Shown here: positions 52,340 through 60,456 of the stretch, one piece after another | Numbering within the stretch: position 1 is the first letter of the stretch | How the letters are laid out: the number at the start of each line of letters is the position of its first letter | Source of the DNA: JACRCT01 sp036504155 | GTDB lineage: Bacteria > Myxococcota > Myxococcia > Myxococcales > UBA5297 | Direction of reading: 5' to 3' | DNA length: 64,000 bases | Assembly (NCBI GenBank): GCA_036504155.1 | Contig: DASXVQ010000003.1 | Location: forward strand, 1 to 64,000 | Made by a program: the position numbers and the translations under genes | Notes under the pieces: model-generated | What the model saw: the letters and a program-made list of their open reading frames with translations, nothing else | Told to the model about the DNA's origin: nothing | Database searches by the model: none

Positions 52340-53611
52340 TCAGACGAGCGGCTTGAAGCGCAGGTCGTAGAGGCGCACCGCGGTCAGCCGGGCCCAGTTG
52401 GCGTAGGCATCGGGGTGGGCGCGCGCGCGCACCTGGGCGATGGCCTCGGGGATGGTGAGATACCCGCCCTTGCCGTCGGCGACGCTCCTCTTGGTGAACT
52501 GCTCGCGGCCGTCCACGGTGGCGTCGGTGCCGAAGAGCGTGCGGGAGGAGTCGAGCATCTGCATGGCGAGCAGGGCGCCGTCCGGGCTGGCCCAGCTCGT
52601 CTCCGCGTAGACGTTGGGCAGCGCCTGCACCACCCCGAGGGCGTGCTGCTTGTCGGTGGCGCCCAGCTCGGTGTGGACCATCACGATCGGCACGTCGGGG
52701 AAGCGCCGCGCCAGCGCCGCGATCCGCTCGGGCGTGGCGTGCTGGTCGGTGGCGCAGTGCAGCTGCACCGGGACTCGCTGCCGCCGAGCGACCTCCAGGA
52801 AGGCGTCCATGGCCGGGCCGTCGGCGTCATAGGCGGAGAGGGTCGGGTGGAACTTGAGGCCCCGGAAGCCGTGCTCGGCGAGCATCGCCTCGGCCTCCGC
52901 CGCGGTGTCGCTCGCCGGCTGGATCCACGCCAGCGGCACCAGCCAGGGATGGTCGCGGCACAGCGGGACCAGCAGCGCGCGTTGGTCCGCGAGCGGGCCC
53001 TTCACCATCGTCAGCGCCATCCCGATGCCGGTGCCGCTGCGCTCCACGTCCAGCAGCGGCGCGGCGTCGGCGACCAGCGTTCCGTCGGGCCTGCGGTCGT
53101 AGGGGTGCGTGTGCGCGTCGATGAGATCGATGGTCAGCCGGCGAGGATCGACGTCGAACACCGCGCCCTTCCAGATCCAGGCCTCGTCGACGTCCGCGGG
53201 GATCCGGTAGTCGGTGGCGCGCGGCGGGTGGTCCTCGTTCCCGCTCACCGGGTCGCGCAGGTAGAGCAGCGTCTCCTCGCCGAGGACGCCCACCGCGCCG
53301 CGCACGAGGCTCCCGCTCTCCTCCACCGTCAGGAGCGCGACGGCGGTTCCGGAGCCGACGCGCACCACGGCTTCGGGGCCGGTCCACTGCGTGAAGTAGT
53401 GGAGCGTCTTCCCCGTCGAGGAGCCCGCATCCGGCCGCGCGCCGGCGTCGCCGCCGGGCAGCGAGCCATCGGGGCCGCCCGCCGCGGCGTCGGGTTTGCC
53501 GGCGGGACCGGCGTCCGCTCCGGAAGACGTGCCCGAGGAGGAGCAGCCGCCCGGCACCAGGAGCGCCGCGGCGCCCGCACTCGCCCACTTGAGGAACTCT
53601 CGTCGATGCAT
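52340..53611 (-). CDS. Tat-exported amidohydrolase family protein
   Basis: A 423-residue TIM-barrel hydrolase of the amidohydrolase 2 (ACMSD-like) type. The N-terminus has a Tat motif (RREFLKWASAGAAALLVPGGC) cut here to its key residues Arg-Arg-x-Phe-Leu, ending in a lipobox-like GGC. An Asp/Gly-rich linker follows. The metal site begins at LIDAHTHPYD (about 168-177); later ligands are seen in GLKFHPTLSAYD, PVQLHCATD and MVHTELG, with LFGTDAT near the end. An insert before the metal motif (residues 80-160) is unlike the core. The substrate is unknown. Confidence 0.85.
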   Translation of the reverse strand: MHRREFLKWASAGAAALLVPGGCSSSGTSSGADAGPAGKPDAAAGGPDGSLPGGDAGARPDAGSSTGKTLHYFTQWTGPEAVVRVGSGTAVALLTVEESGSLVRGAVGVLGEETLLYLRDPVSGNEDHPPRATDYRIPADVDEAWIWKGAVFDVDPRRLTIDLIDAHTHPYDRRPDGTLVADAAPLLDVERSGTGIGMALTMVKGPLADQRALLVPLCRDHPWLVPLAWIQPASDTAAEAEAMLAEHGFRGLKFHPTLSAYDADGPAMDAFLEVARRQRVPVQLHCATDQHATPERIAALARRFPDVPIVMVHTELGATDKQHALGVVQALPNVYAETSWASPDGALLAMQMLDSSRTLFGTDATVDGREQFTKRSVADGKGGYLTIPEAIAQVRARAHPDAYANWARLTAVRLYDLRFKPLV

Positions 53612-53639
53612 GGCCTGGATGGTACCCGAGGAGCGGGGC

Positions 53640-53819
53640 TCAGAAGTGCGCGCCGAGGCCCATCCCGCCGCTGAGCTGCAGCAGCGGACCGCCGAAGTCC
53701 AGGCAGGACATGCGGAAGCTCAGGTCGAGCAGGACGTGGGCGGGGAGCTGGAAGGAGACTCCACGCTCGAGGTCGACCCAGGGGAACGGCGGCGGGCCCC
53801 GGCTCCTCCGTTCGTTCGG
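53640..53819 (-). pseudogene. 3' fragment of an outer-membrane beta-barrel-like gene
   Basis: On the minus strand, after the stop of the membrane protein gene, the frame reads WVDLERGVSFQLPAHVLLDL, SFRMSCLDFGG, then PLLQLSGGMGLGAHF and a stop at 53640. The alternating pattern and terminal Phe are typical of outer-membrane beta-barrel C-termini. There is no start codon of its own or upstream part. It is in the same frame as the preceding gene, separated by one TGA. Confidence 0.6.
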
Positions 53820-54617
53820 TCAGTCCGCCAGGAGCTCGGCGGTGTTCTTGTCGCAGTGGAGGGCGCCCCTCAAGGTGCGCGCCTGCGGGCAGACCACGCG
53901 CAGCCCGAAGCCGATGCCCGCAGCGACCAGCGCCACGACGGCGAACGGGAGGACCGACTTCTTGAAGACGTGCCAGGCCCAGTGCGGCCCGTCCTCGTCG
54001 CGCGCCGCCTTGCGGAGCGCGCCGGCCAGGGTGGCGCTGAAGGCGGCCTCGGAGAGGATGGCCGGCGCCTGCCAGACGAGCCAGCCGGCGGCGACGACGA
54101 TCGCCAGCACCAGCAGGGCGATGAGCACGTAGGCCATGCCGTCGTCGGCGCTGCCGGCCGCCTCGCCGATGGAGCCCAGGCCGTCCGCCACGTCCCCCGC
54201 CCCGTCCGCGACGTCGAGCGCGTCCTCGAGGTCCAGGTTCTCGAGGACGTTCGCGCCCGGTCGGGGCCGGCCGCGGTCGACCGCGAGCGCCGCCGCCACC
54301 ATCGGCGCGGCGAGCGCCGGCTCCAGCAGGTGCCTGGGCGCGGTGGACTGCACGTAGGCGATCCACATCCAGACGCCGGCGAAGAAGGCGAGGTAGGCCG
54401 CCAGGACGGCGACGGGGTAGCGCGCCTCCATCGTGGCCACGCCCAGCCGGAAGAGGAGCTTGTTGGCGAACATCCCGACCAGCGTCACGCCGGACAGGAT
54501 GAGGGCCATGTGGAAGCGGACGAGGAACCCGTCCTTCACCGCGGTCTTGAACTTGGCGCGCCAGGAGCGGAGCGAGCCGCGCTGCGGCGGGCGTGGAGGC
54601 TTGGGGGCGGCGGCCAT
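53820..54617 (-). CDS. multi-pass membrane protein of unknown function
   Basis: A 265-residue integral membrane protein. Membrane segments are at about 36-56 (FHMALILSGVTLVGMFANKL), 65-88 (YPVAVLAAYLAFFAGVWMWI), 160-180 (MAYVLIALLVLAIVVAAGWL) and 220-240 (VLPFAVVALVAAGIGFGLRV). An acidic loop (ENLDLEDALDVADGAGDVAD) lies between the second and third. The start at ATG 54617 is followed by a Pro/Arg-rich cytoplasmic arm. No family was recognised. It is divergent from the receiver-PilZ gene. Confidence 0.75.
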   Translation of the reverse strand: MAAAPKPPRPPQRGSLRSWRAKFKTAVKDGFLVRFHMALILSGVTLVGMFANKLLFRLGVATMEARYPVAVLAAYLAFFAGVWMWIAYVQSTAPRHLLEPALAAPMVAAALAVDRGRPRPGANVLENLDLEDALDVADGAGDVADGLGSIGEAAGSADDGMAYVLIALLVLAIVVAAGWLVWQAPAILSEAAFSATLAGALRKAARDEDGPHWAWHVFKKSVLPFAVVALVAAGIGFGLRVVCPQARTLRGALHCDKNTAELLAD

Positions 54618-54774
54618 GGCCCATCGTCGTCGCGGCGCACCGCTGGAGGCAAGGCGGGCGGGCGGGGCTTCGCCGCCGACGGCCCGGCAGCCCGCCCGGG
54701 CCGCTCTTCGCTTCCGGCCCGCCCCGGGTACAATCCGCCTCCCGCAGCACGGCGACGACGGACAGGGAGGGCCC

Positions 54775-55887
54775 ATGGCGCGCACGCTGGTCATCGGAGA
54801 GCTTTCGGGGCTGGACTCGCCGCAGGGCGAGGGGGCGGCCGGCGAGCTGGTGGCCTCGCCCTCGGTCGCCGACGCCGCCTCGTCGTTCGACCCCGCCACC
54901 CTGGACGCCGTCCTGCTGCGCTCGGCGCAGACCGGCCCGCAGGTGGTGGCGGCGTGCCAGCAGCTCGCCGCCTCGCCGCTCAAGGGCGTGCCGCTGGTGG
55001 TGCTGGGCAGCGAGCCGCTGCACGCGGCCCGGGCGTTCGCCGGCGGCGCGGCGGACTTCTGGCGCGAGCCGGCGGACGCGCGCCTGCTCGCCGTGGCCCT
55101 GCCGGCGCTGCGGCGCCTGAGGACGGCCCCGGCGGCGCCCCAGGCGGCGCCGCAGCCGGCGGTGGTGCTGGTCGCCGACGACGACGCCTTCTTCCGGCGG
55201 CGGGTGGCGGACCTGGTGCAGGCCGACGGCTACTCCACGCTGCAGGCCGCCTCGGGGCACGAGGTCCTCGCGCTGCTCGACGGCTGGCCCCGGCCCGCGC
55301 TGTGCGTCATGGACCTCTTCATGCCCGGCCTGGGCGGCACCGAGGTGCTCCAGCACATGCGCGACAACCCGCGCTGGGCGGGCATCCCGGTCATCGCCGT
55401 CTCCGGCGTGCGGCGCGACCAGGCGCTGGCGGCGGAGCTGGCGCGCCTGGGGGTGCAGGACTTCGTGGACAAGGAGATCGTCTCCATCGAGAGCCTGGGC
55501 GCCCTGGTCGACGAGTACCTCTCCACCACGCGGCGGCGGATGGCCTCCACGCGCGTCTCCACCTTCGTCCTCGTCGGCTACCGGCGCACCCCCGAGGACC
55601 CCTGGCTGACCGGCTTCATCTGCAACCTGAGCCAGAAGGGCGCCTTCGTGCGCACGCTCGTCCCGCCGCGCGAGGGCGAGACCTTCCACCTGCGCATGGA
55701 CCTGGGCCGCGACCGCCTGACCCTGGCCGCCCGCGTGGCCTGGACGCGCCTGCCGGAGCAGCGCAGCCACGAGCCCTACGGGATGGGCATCGAGTTCCTG
55801 GAGATGGGCCCGGAGGCGGAGCGGCAGGTGCGCGATTGGGTCGCCAACGCCTGCACGCTGCCCGAGGCCGTCGGCGCCGCCCGCTGA
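54775..55887 (+). CDS. receiver-PilZ domain protein with degenerate N-terminal receiver
   Basis: A 370-residue signalling protein. Residues 1-115 look like a degenerate receiver without the acidic pocket (DPATLDAVLLRSAQTGPQV). Residues 125-250 are a canonical receiver: LVADDDAF, acceptor Asp in LCVMDLFMPGLGG, Ser in AVSGVRRDQ and Lys in QDFVDKE. Residues 262-360 are a PilZ-type domain: RVSTFVLVGYRR, ICNLSQKGAFVRT, AARVAWTR and YGMGIEFLEM. The RxxxR of typical c-di-GMP-binding PilZ domains is replaced by RRRMASTRVS, so c-di-GMP binding is uncertain. ATG 54775 follows GGGAGGG. Myxobacterial proteins of this layout act in motility. Confidence 0.87.
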   Translation: MARTLVIGELSGLDSPQGEGAAGELVASPSVADAASSFDPATLDAVLLRSAQTGPQVVAACQQLAASPLKGVPLVVLGSEPLHAARAFAGGAADFWREPADARLLAVALPALRRLRTAPAAPQAAPQPAVVLVADDDAFFRRRVADLVQADGYSTLQAASGHEVLALLDGWPRPALCVMDLFMPGLGGTEVLQHMRDNPRWAGIPVIAVSGVRRDQALAAELARLGVQDFVDKEIVSIESLGALVDEYLSTTRRRMASTRVSTFVLVGYRRTPEDPWLTGFICNLSQKGAFVRTLVPPREGETFHLRMDLGRDRLTLAARVAWTRLPEQRSHEPYGMGIEFLEMGPEAERQVRDWVANACTLPEAVGAAR

Positions 55888-55899
55888 TTACTGATCGAC

Positions 55900-55960
55900 C
55901 ACGTCGCCGTCAACGTCGCCGTCCACGTCAACGTCAACGTCCACGTCAACGTCCACGACG
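55900..55960. repeat. CACGTC/AACGTC hexamer array A
   Basis: About ten hexamer units (CACGTC, GCCGTC, AACGTC). It is inverted relative to array B at 56029-56099; the two enclose the glgP fragment. Confidence 0.9.
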
Positions 55961-55962
55961 GT

Positions 55963-56028
55963 CTACTTCTGCTTGACGCCCTTGGCCTTCCAGATCTCCG
56001 AGGCGTACTGCCGGATGGTGCGGTCGGT
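55963..56028 (-). pseudogene. 3' end fragment of a glycogen phosphorylase gene
   Basis: The minus strand reads TDRTIRQYASEIWKAKGVKQ-K followed by TAG. DRTIREYAxEIW is the well-conserved C-terminus of bacterial glycogen phosphorylases (GlgP). Only about 21 codons remain; both sides are simple hexamer repeats, so the rest of the gene is missing. It is either a relic of recombination or the edge of an ancient insertion. Confidence 0.7.
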
Positions 56029-56099
56029 CGTTGACGTGAACGTAGACGTGGTCGTGGTCGTTGACGTGAACGGCGACGGCGACGGCGACGGCGACGTGG
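56029..56099. repeat. GACGTG/GACGGC hexamer array B
   Basis: About twelve units (GTTGAC, GTGAAC, GTCGTG, GGCGAC), the inverted counterpart of array A. The rest of 55888-56210 (to the next ATG) has a short ATCACCGAGATCACCGATC repeat at about 56153-56172 and no gene. Confidence 0.88.
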
Positions 56100-56210
56100 T
56101 CGGATGGAGTGCCTTGGAGGTGGGATGACCGCCCGGGTCATTCTCGATCGCTGATCACCGAGATCACCGATCGGGTCGAACGATCGCGCCGAGGCGGTTA
56201 TCCTCGACGC

Positions 56211-57590
56211 ATGCGCACCTTCTCCCTCGCCCTGCTCTCCCTCGCCCTGCTCTCCCTCGCCGCCTGCGCCACCGCAGCGCCGAGCACGCACCCCTCGACG
56301 GGCCCGGTCGCCGCGGCGCGCGTGGAAGAAGGCCACGCCCTGCCCTTCCTCGAAGACGACCTGCCCAAGGCCTTGCAGCAGGCCCGGGAGCGCAAGGTCC
56401 CGCTGTTCGTCGACGCCTGGGCCTCGTGGTGACACACCTGCCGCTTCATGCGCGCCCACGTCTACTCGGACGCGGCGCTCACGAAGCACGCCGGGCGGTT
56501 CGTCTGGCTGAGCATCGACACCGAGAAGGAGCAGAACGCCGGCTTCCTCGAGCAGTACCCGGTGGAGGCCTGGCCGACGCTGTTCGTCGTCGACCCGGGC
56601 TCGGGCGCGATCGCGCTCAAGTGGCTGGGGAGCGCCACCGTGCCGCAGCTGGAGAAGATGCTGGACGACGCCGAGCGCGCCCTCCGGCCCGACGCGAAGG
56701 CGGCCTCGAAGGCGGACGCGCTCTTCGCCCAGGGCACGCAGCACTACGCCGCCAAGGAGTCCGCGGACGCCGTCGAGGACTTCCGCTCCGCGCTGAAGGC
56801 CGGGGGCCTGGCGTGGCCCGCGCGCGCCCGGGGCATCGAGTCGCTGGTGCTGGCCGCGCTCGACCAGGGTGACCTGCGGGCCTGCGCCGCCACCGCGGTC
56901 GCCGAAGCCCCGGCGATGCCGCGCGGCGCCTCGTTCGCGAACACCGTGGGGACGGGACTGTCCTGCGCGCTGGCGGTTCCGCCCGGCGAGGACTGGCGGG
57001 CCGAGGCGATCGCCGCGCTCGAGCCGCTGACCCGAGAGGCGGTCGGCCTGAGCTCCGTGCTCGCCGACGATCGCTCCAGCCTCTACGACTCGCTGGTCAG
57101 CTGCCGCGAGGAGGCCCAGGACCCCGTAGGCGCCAGGAAGGTCGCCGGCGACTGGCTCGCGTTCCTGGAGGCCGAGGCGGCGAAGGCGAAGAGCGCCGAG
57201 GAGCGCGCGGCCTTCGACGCCCACCGCGTCTCGGCGGCGCTCAAGCTGGGAGATCCGTCGCGGGCCGTCTCCGCGCTGGAGCAGACCGAGCGCGACCTGC
57301 CGGCGGACTACAACGCCCCGGCGCGGCTCGCGCAGCTCTACCTGGCGCTCGGCCGGTTCGAGGACGCAGTGAAGGCGAGCGATCGCGCGCTGGTGAAGGT
57401 CTACGGCCCGAGGCGACTGCGGCTGCTGGAGAGCCGGGCCGACATCCTCAAGGCCCAGGGAGACGTCGCCGGCGCGCGGCGGGTGCTGCGGGAGGCGCTC
57501 GAGTTCGCCGACACGCTGCCGGCGGTGCAGAAGTCGGAGCGGCAGCTGCAGCGCATCGAGAGCCGGCTGAAGGCGCTCGAGGCGCCGTGA
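56211..57590 (+). CDS. thioredoxin-like lipoprotein with in-frame UGA (probable selenoprotein)
   Basis: A 459-residue reading frame if the TGA at 56430-56432 is read as selenocysteine (U74). The signal ends in LAAC (lipoprotein). Residues 60-165 are a thioredoxin-like fold of the DsbD-gamma/thioredoxin_7 type: VPLFVDAWASW-U-HTCRFM, then WLSIDTEKEQN and the cis-Pro segment EAWPTLFVVDP. U74 sits exactly at the first Cys of the CxxC motif (U-H-T-C77). The frame continues open for 1158 bases, with TPR-like helices (about 170-455). Alternative: a TGC-to-TGA mutation or error, with translation from the ATG at 56448 only. Confidence 0.75.
56451..56474 (+). promoter_or_regulatory. candidate SECIS-like hairpin after the UGA
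   Basis: CGCGCC can pair with GG-A-CGCG (one bulged A) around an 11-base loop (56457-56467), which starts 24 bases past the UGA, within the spacing range described for bacterial SECIS elements. The loop has a GT but no G in its first two bases, so the fit is only partial and was judged by eye. Confidence 0.25.
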
Positions 57591-57595
57591 GGAAG

Positions 57596-58708
57596 CTACG
57601 CCGCGCCGTCGAGCATGCCCTTGAACCCCGAGGGCTTGTGCGAGCCGAGGACCACCGTCTCCAGCGTGCCCAGCCCGACGCGGTCGCCCAGGCGTAGGCG
57701 GCAGACGGTGTGGGCGTGGTTGTTCTCGTAGCCCTGCGGGCTGAGCCCGTCGACGTCGAAGACCTCGCCCGCAATCGCCTCTTCGCCCTTCCACATGCCC
57801 AGGCCCCACTGCGGGTGCTGGTAGCCGATGCCTTTGAGGTGGAAGCGCGAGATCGGCTCGAGGATGAGCGTCTGCTCCTTGCCGTCGGGCATCGCGAGCT
57901 TGAGCTGCGCCGAGGCGGGCCAGCGGGTCCCCGACTTCCAGGCGATCATGTGGCTGGCCCGGCACGGCTGCGCTCCGCTCTCGACCGCGGGGATGACCTC
58001 CGGCGTGGGGTAGGCCGGCAGGATCGCCGCGTGGAGCATGCCGGCCCGGCCGTCGTGGTCCTCCAGGGTCTCGTAGTGGATGCAGCTGTCGTCGAAGTGC
58101 AGCGCGCCCCAGATCCAGTAGATGCCCGGCTCGCCCTGCGGCGTGGCCCCGCGCTCCGGCTCGCCCACCGGCCGCACGCCCCAGGACCGGTCGCGCGCGC
58201 CCAGGACCTTCTCCGGCTTCACCTCGATGCGCTCTCCCGCGGCCTTCACCCAGCCTTCCCAGCGGCCGTACTGGGCGAAGCGGCTCGTGTCCATGATCAG
58301 CCGGTTGTCCTGGTGGAAGCGGCTGCGCGGCTCCTCGTGCGGGGCGGTGCGGGCGCGGAAGACGAGGTCGCACTCGACTCCCGTCTCGTTGCCGGCGACC
58401 CGCAGGCGGATCTCGCGCATGGGCTTGACCACCTCGAGCGAGACCGGGCCGACGCGCAGGTCCGACCTCTCGCCGGGCGCGCGCCGCGAGACATGCAGGC
58501 AGTGCTGCTGCTTGCCGACGAGGACGCTGAAGCCCGCGTCCATCACCTGCCGGTTCGGGTACAGCCCCATCGTCGCGCCGAGGTAGAGGCCGTCCTCGGC
58601 GATGCCGTTGAACCAGTAGCGGTCGTAGAAGTTGCGGTCGGTCGGGGCCGGGTGGGCGACCGGCTCGCTCGTCTGGTGGATCGGGTAGTCGTCGAAGTTG
58701 GAGAGCAT
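57596..58708 (-). CDS. hydroxyneurosporene synthase/AttH-like (lipocalin-type) protein
   Basis: A 370-residue protein without signal peptide. The sequence has the two-lobed beta-barrel character of the CrtC/AttH-like lipocalin superfamily: RNFYDRYWFNGIAEDGLYLG, VLGARDRSWGVRP (the conserved DRSWG motif), GIYWIWGALHFDDSCIHYET and GYQHPQWGLGMWKGEE. In that superfamily some members hydrate or isomerise hydrophobic substrates such as carotenoids or terpenes. The actual substrate is unknown. The start is ATG 58708. Its stop is five bases from the stop of the convergent selenoprotein candidate. Confidence 0.78.
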   Translation of the reverse strand: MLSNFDDYPIHQTSEPVAHPAPTDRNFYDRYWFNGIAEDGLYLGATMGLYPNRQVMDAGFSVLVGKQQHCLHVSRRAPGERSDLRVGPVSLEVVKPMREIRLRVAGNETGVECDLVFRARTAPHEEPRSRFHQDNRLIMDTSRFAQYGRWEGWVKAAGERIEVKPEKVLGARDRSWGVRPVGEPERGATPQGEPGIYWIWGALHFDDSCIHYETLEDHDGRAGMLHAAILPAYPTPEVIPAVESGAQPCRASHMIAWKSGTRWPASAQLKLAMPDGKEQTLILEPISRFHLKGIGYQHPQWGLGMWKGEEAIAGEVFDVDGLSPQGYENNHAHTVCRLRLGDRVGLGTLETVVLGSHKPSGFKGMLDGAA

Positions 58709-58882
58709 GGGCGTCCTCGCAGAGGCAGTGTCCGCGCACCTTCTCCCGCCTCGCGCGGTCCCGCAAAGCCGCCCGGCGGTCGGCCGTGCGAAATCGCACC
58801 TCGCCCGGTTCGTAGACAAGGTGGGCCAGGCGCCCGGCCCGGGACTTGAACGCCCGTTTGGCGCCGCGATACTTGTTTTGAG

Positions 58883-60280
58883 ATGAGGACGCGCGCTCGG
58901 ACATTCGCCTTGCTGGCGTCCGTGCTGCTGCACGCGGCGCTGCTGCTGCTCGTCCTGCGGCTGCGCATCCCTGCGCCGGAGGAGCGCGCACCCGAAACCA
59001 TCGAGATCTCCGTCAATTACGTCGCGCCGAAGCCGCCTCCGGCGACGCGCCCAGAGCCGTCCGAGCCCGCGCCGGCCCCCGAGCCGAGGAAGGTGCGAGA
59101 GCCCGTCGCCCAGGCGCCGAAGAAGACGATCGAGCAGCCCCCGGCAGCCGGCCTCGGTCGGGAAGGCACCTCGGAGGCGACCGGAGCCCCGGCGGTCGCC
59201 GGCGGCGGCCGGGAAGGCACCTCGGAAGCGACCGGTGCCCCGGCGGTCGCCGGCCTCGAGCCGGGCAGCCCGGCGCAGTCCGTCTCGCCCGGGACCGCCG
59301 ACACCCGCAAGGGCGAAGAGCAGGGCGGCGGGGAGGCGCGCGACCTCGATCTCTCGATCCATTCCGAGACCGGCAGCATCGCGCTCGGCTCCGGCGGCGG
59401 CCGCGGCTTCGGCGAGACCTGGCGCAACGAGCCGGGCGGGTTCCCCGACCCCGACGCCCTGCGCGCGGCGGGCGCGGCCGAGGGCAAGCGCAACGTCGAC
59501 GGCTGGCTGCGCGACGGCCTGGCCACCTCGCGGGCGCGCAACGGCGTGGACCCGTACTTCTCGGACCTGGGAAAGGCGCTGGAGAAGGAGGCCGCCCTCG
59601 AATCCGGGAAGCTGCTCTCCGGCGACGCGGCCAAGGACCTGCTCTCGGCCTACCAGGACGGCGCCTCGCGCTACTCCAAGACCGGCAACCCGTACGCCGC
59701 CGGCGCCACCCCCGGGTTCGCCCCGCAGATCGACGGCGACACCCCGCTGGCCACGAACGCCCAGCGGTTCCAGGGCTCGGGCATGTCCAAGGGCCAGTCG
59801 ATCGTCGGGGGCGGAGTCGGCCCGGACGCGCTGCGCCAGAAGCTGGAGATGGGCCGCTCGCTTCGCGACTTCGCCGACGGCAAGTTCGGCAACGGCCTGC
59901 TGGCCATCGTCGAGCTGCGCCAGGGCTCCGACGGGCGGCTCCTGCAGCTGACCCTGACCCAGCCCTCGGGCAACGCCGCCTTCGACGCCCACGTCATGCG
60001 CACCGCGCCGGCGGCGGTCGGAGCGCTGGCGCCGCCCCCGGAGAAGGGCATCGGCATCCACCCCGAGGGCCTGCGCAGCACCTGGTCCTTCGAGGGCCGC
60101 ATCGTCTACAAGCGCAAGCTCTCGGACATGAGCCTGCTGCGCGACGGCTGGTACCTGGCGCTGATGGGCCTGGCCGGCCTGAACACCGGCACCTTCGACG
60201 AGACCACCGGCGAGGTCGAGGTCCCCGACTTCCGGCACCCCGAGTTCAAGCTGAAGGTGAAGCTGCTCAAGGTGTACTGA
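58883..60280 (+). CDS. TonB-like energy transducer protein
   Basis: A 465-residue membrane-anchored periplasmic protein. One TM segment (LLASVLLHAALLLLVLRLRI, about 10-29) has the TonB-typical His. A Pro/Glu-rich spacer follows (KPPPATRPEPSEPAPAPEP). Residues 92-124 hold two copies of a 17-residue unit (GREGTSEATGAPAVAG plus Gly), encoded by a 51-bp tandem DNA repeat (59156-59253). The C-terminal 120 residues include a TonB-C-like region (GNGLLAIVELRQGSDGRLLQ, LTLTQPSGNAAFDAHVMRTA). The middle is a long disordered stretch. It is a single gene with no ExbB/ExbD next to it. Confidence 0.8.
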   Translation: MRTRARTFALLASVLLHAALLLLVLRLRIPAPEERAPETIEISVNYVAPKPPPATRPEPSEPAPAPEPRKVREPVAQAPKKTIEQPPAAGLGREGTSEATGAPAVAGGGREGTSEATGAPAVAGLEPGSPAQSVSPGTADTRKGEEQGGGEARDLDLSIHSETGSIALGSGGGRGFGETWRNEPGGFPDPDALRAAGAAEGKRNVDGWLRDGLATSRARNGVDPYFSDLGKALEKEAALESGKLLSGDAAKDLLSAYQDGASRYSKTGNPYAAGATPGFAPQIDGDTPLATNAQRFQGSGMSKGQSIVGGGVGPDALRQKLEMGRSLRDFADGKFGNGLLAIVELRQGSDGRLLQLTLTQPSGNAAFDAHVMRTAPAAVGALAPPPEKGIGIHPEGLRSTWSFEGRIVYKRKLSDMSLLRDGWYLALMGLAGLNTGTFDETTGEVEVPDFRHPEFKLKVKLLKVY

Positions 60281-60456
60281 GCGAACGCGGGCCTCGCGGG
60301 CCGCCTCGCCGCCCGCGCTTCCCGGCCCGGGCGGCACGGCGGTTCGCGCGCTCGGCGGGCGCCCCGCCGGCGGTCAAGACCTCGATATTCCGCGGGGTTG
60401 CCCTACGATGGGTTCCGACAACCGGCCTCTCACACGCAGTAGTGAGGAGGGAACCC

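Noticed and set aside
53820..53822. TGA of the membrane protein gene as a second selenocysteine codon
   Set aside because: The in-frame sequence beyond it is a different protein type (outer-membrane barrel tail), and the context has no redox motif or conserved Cys position.
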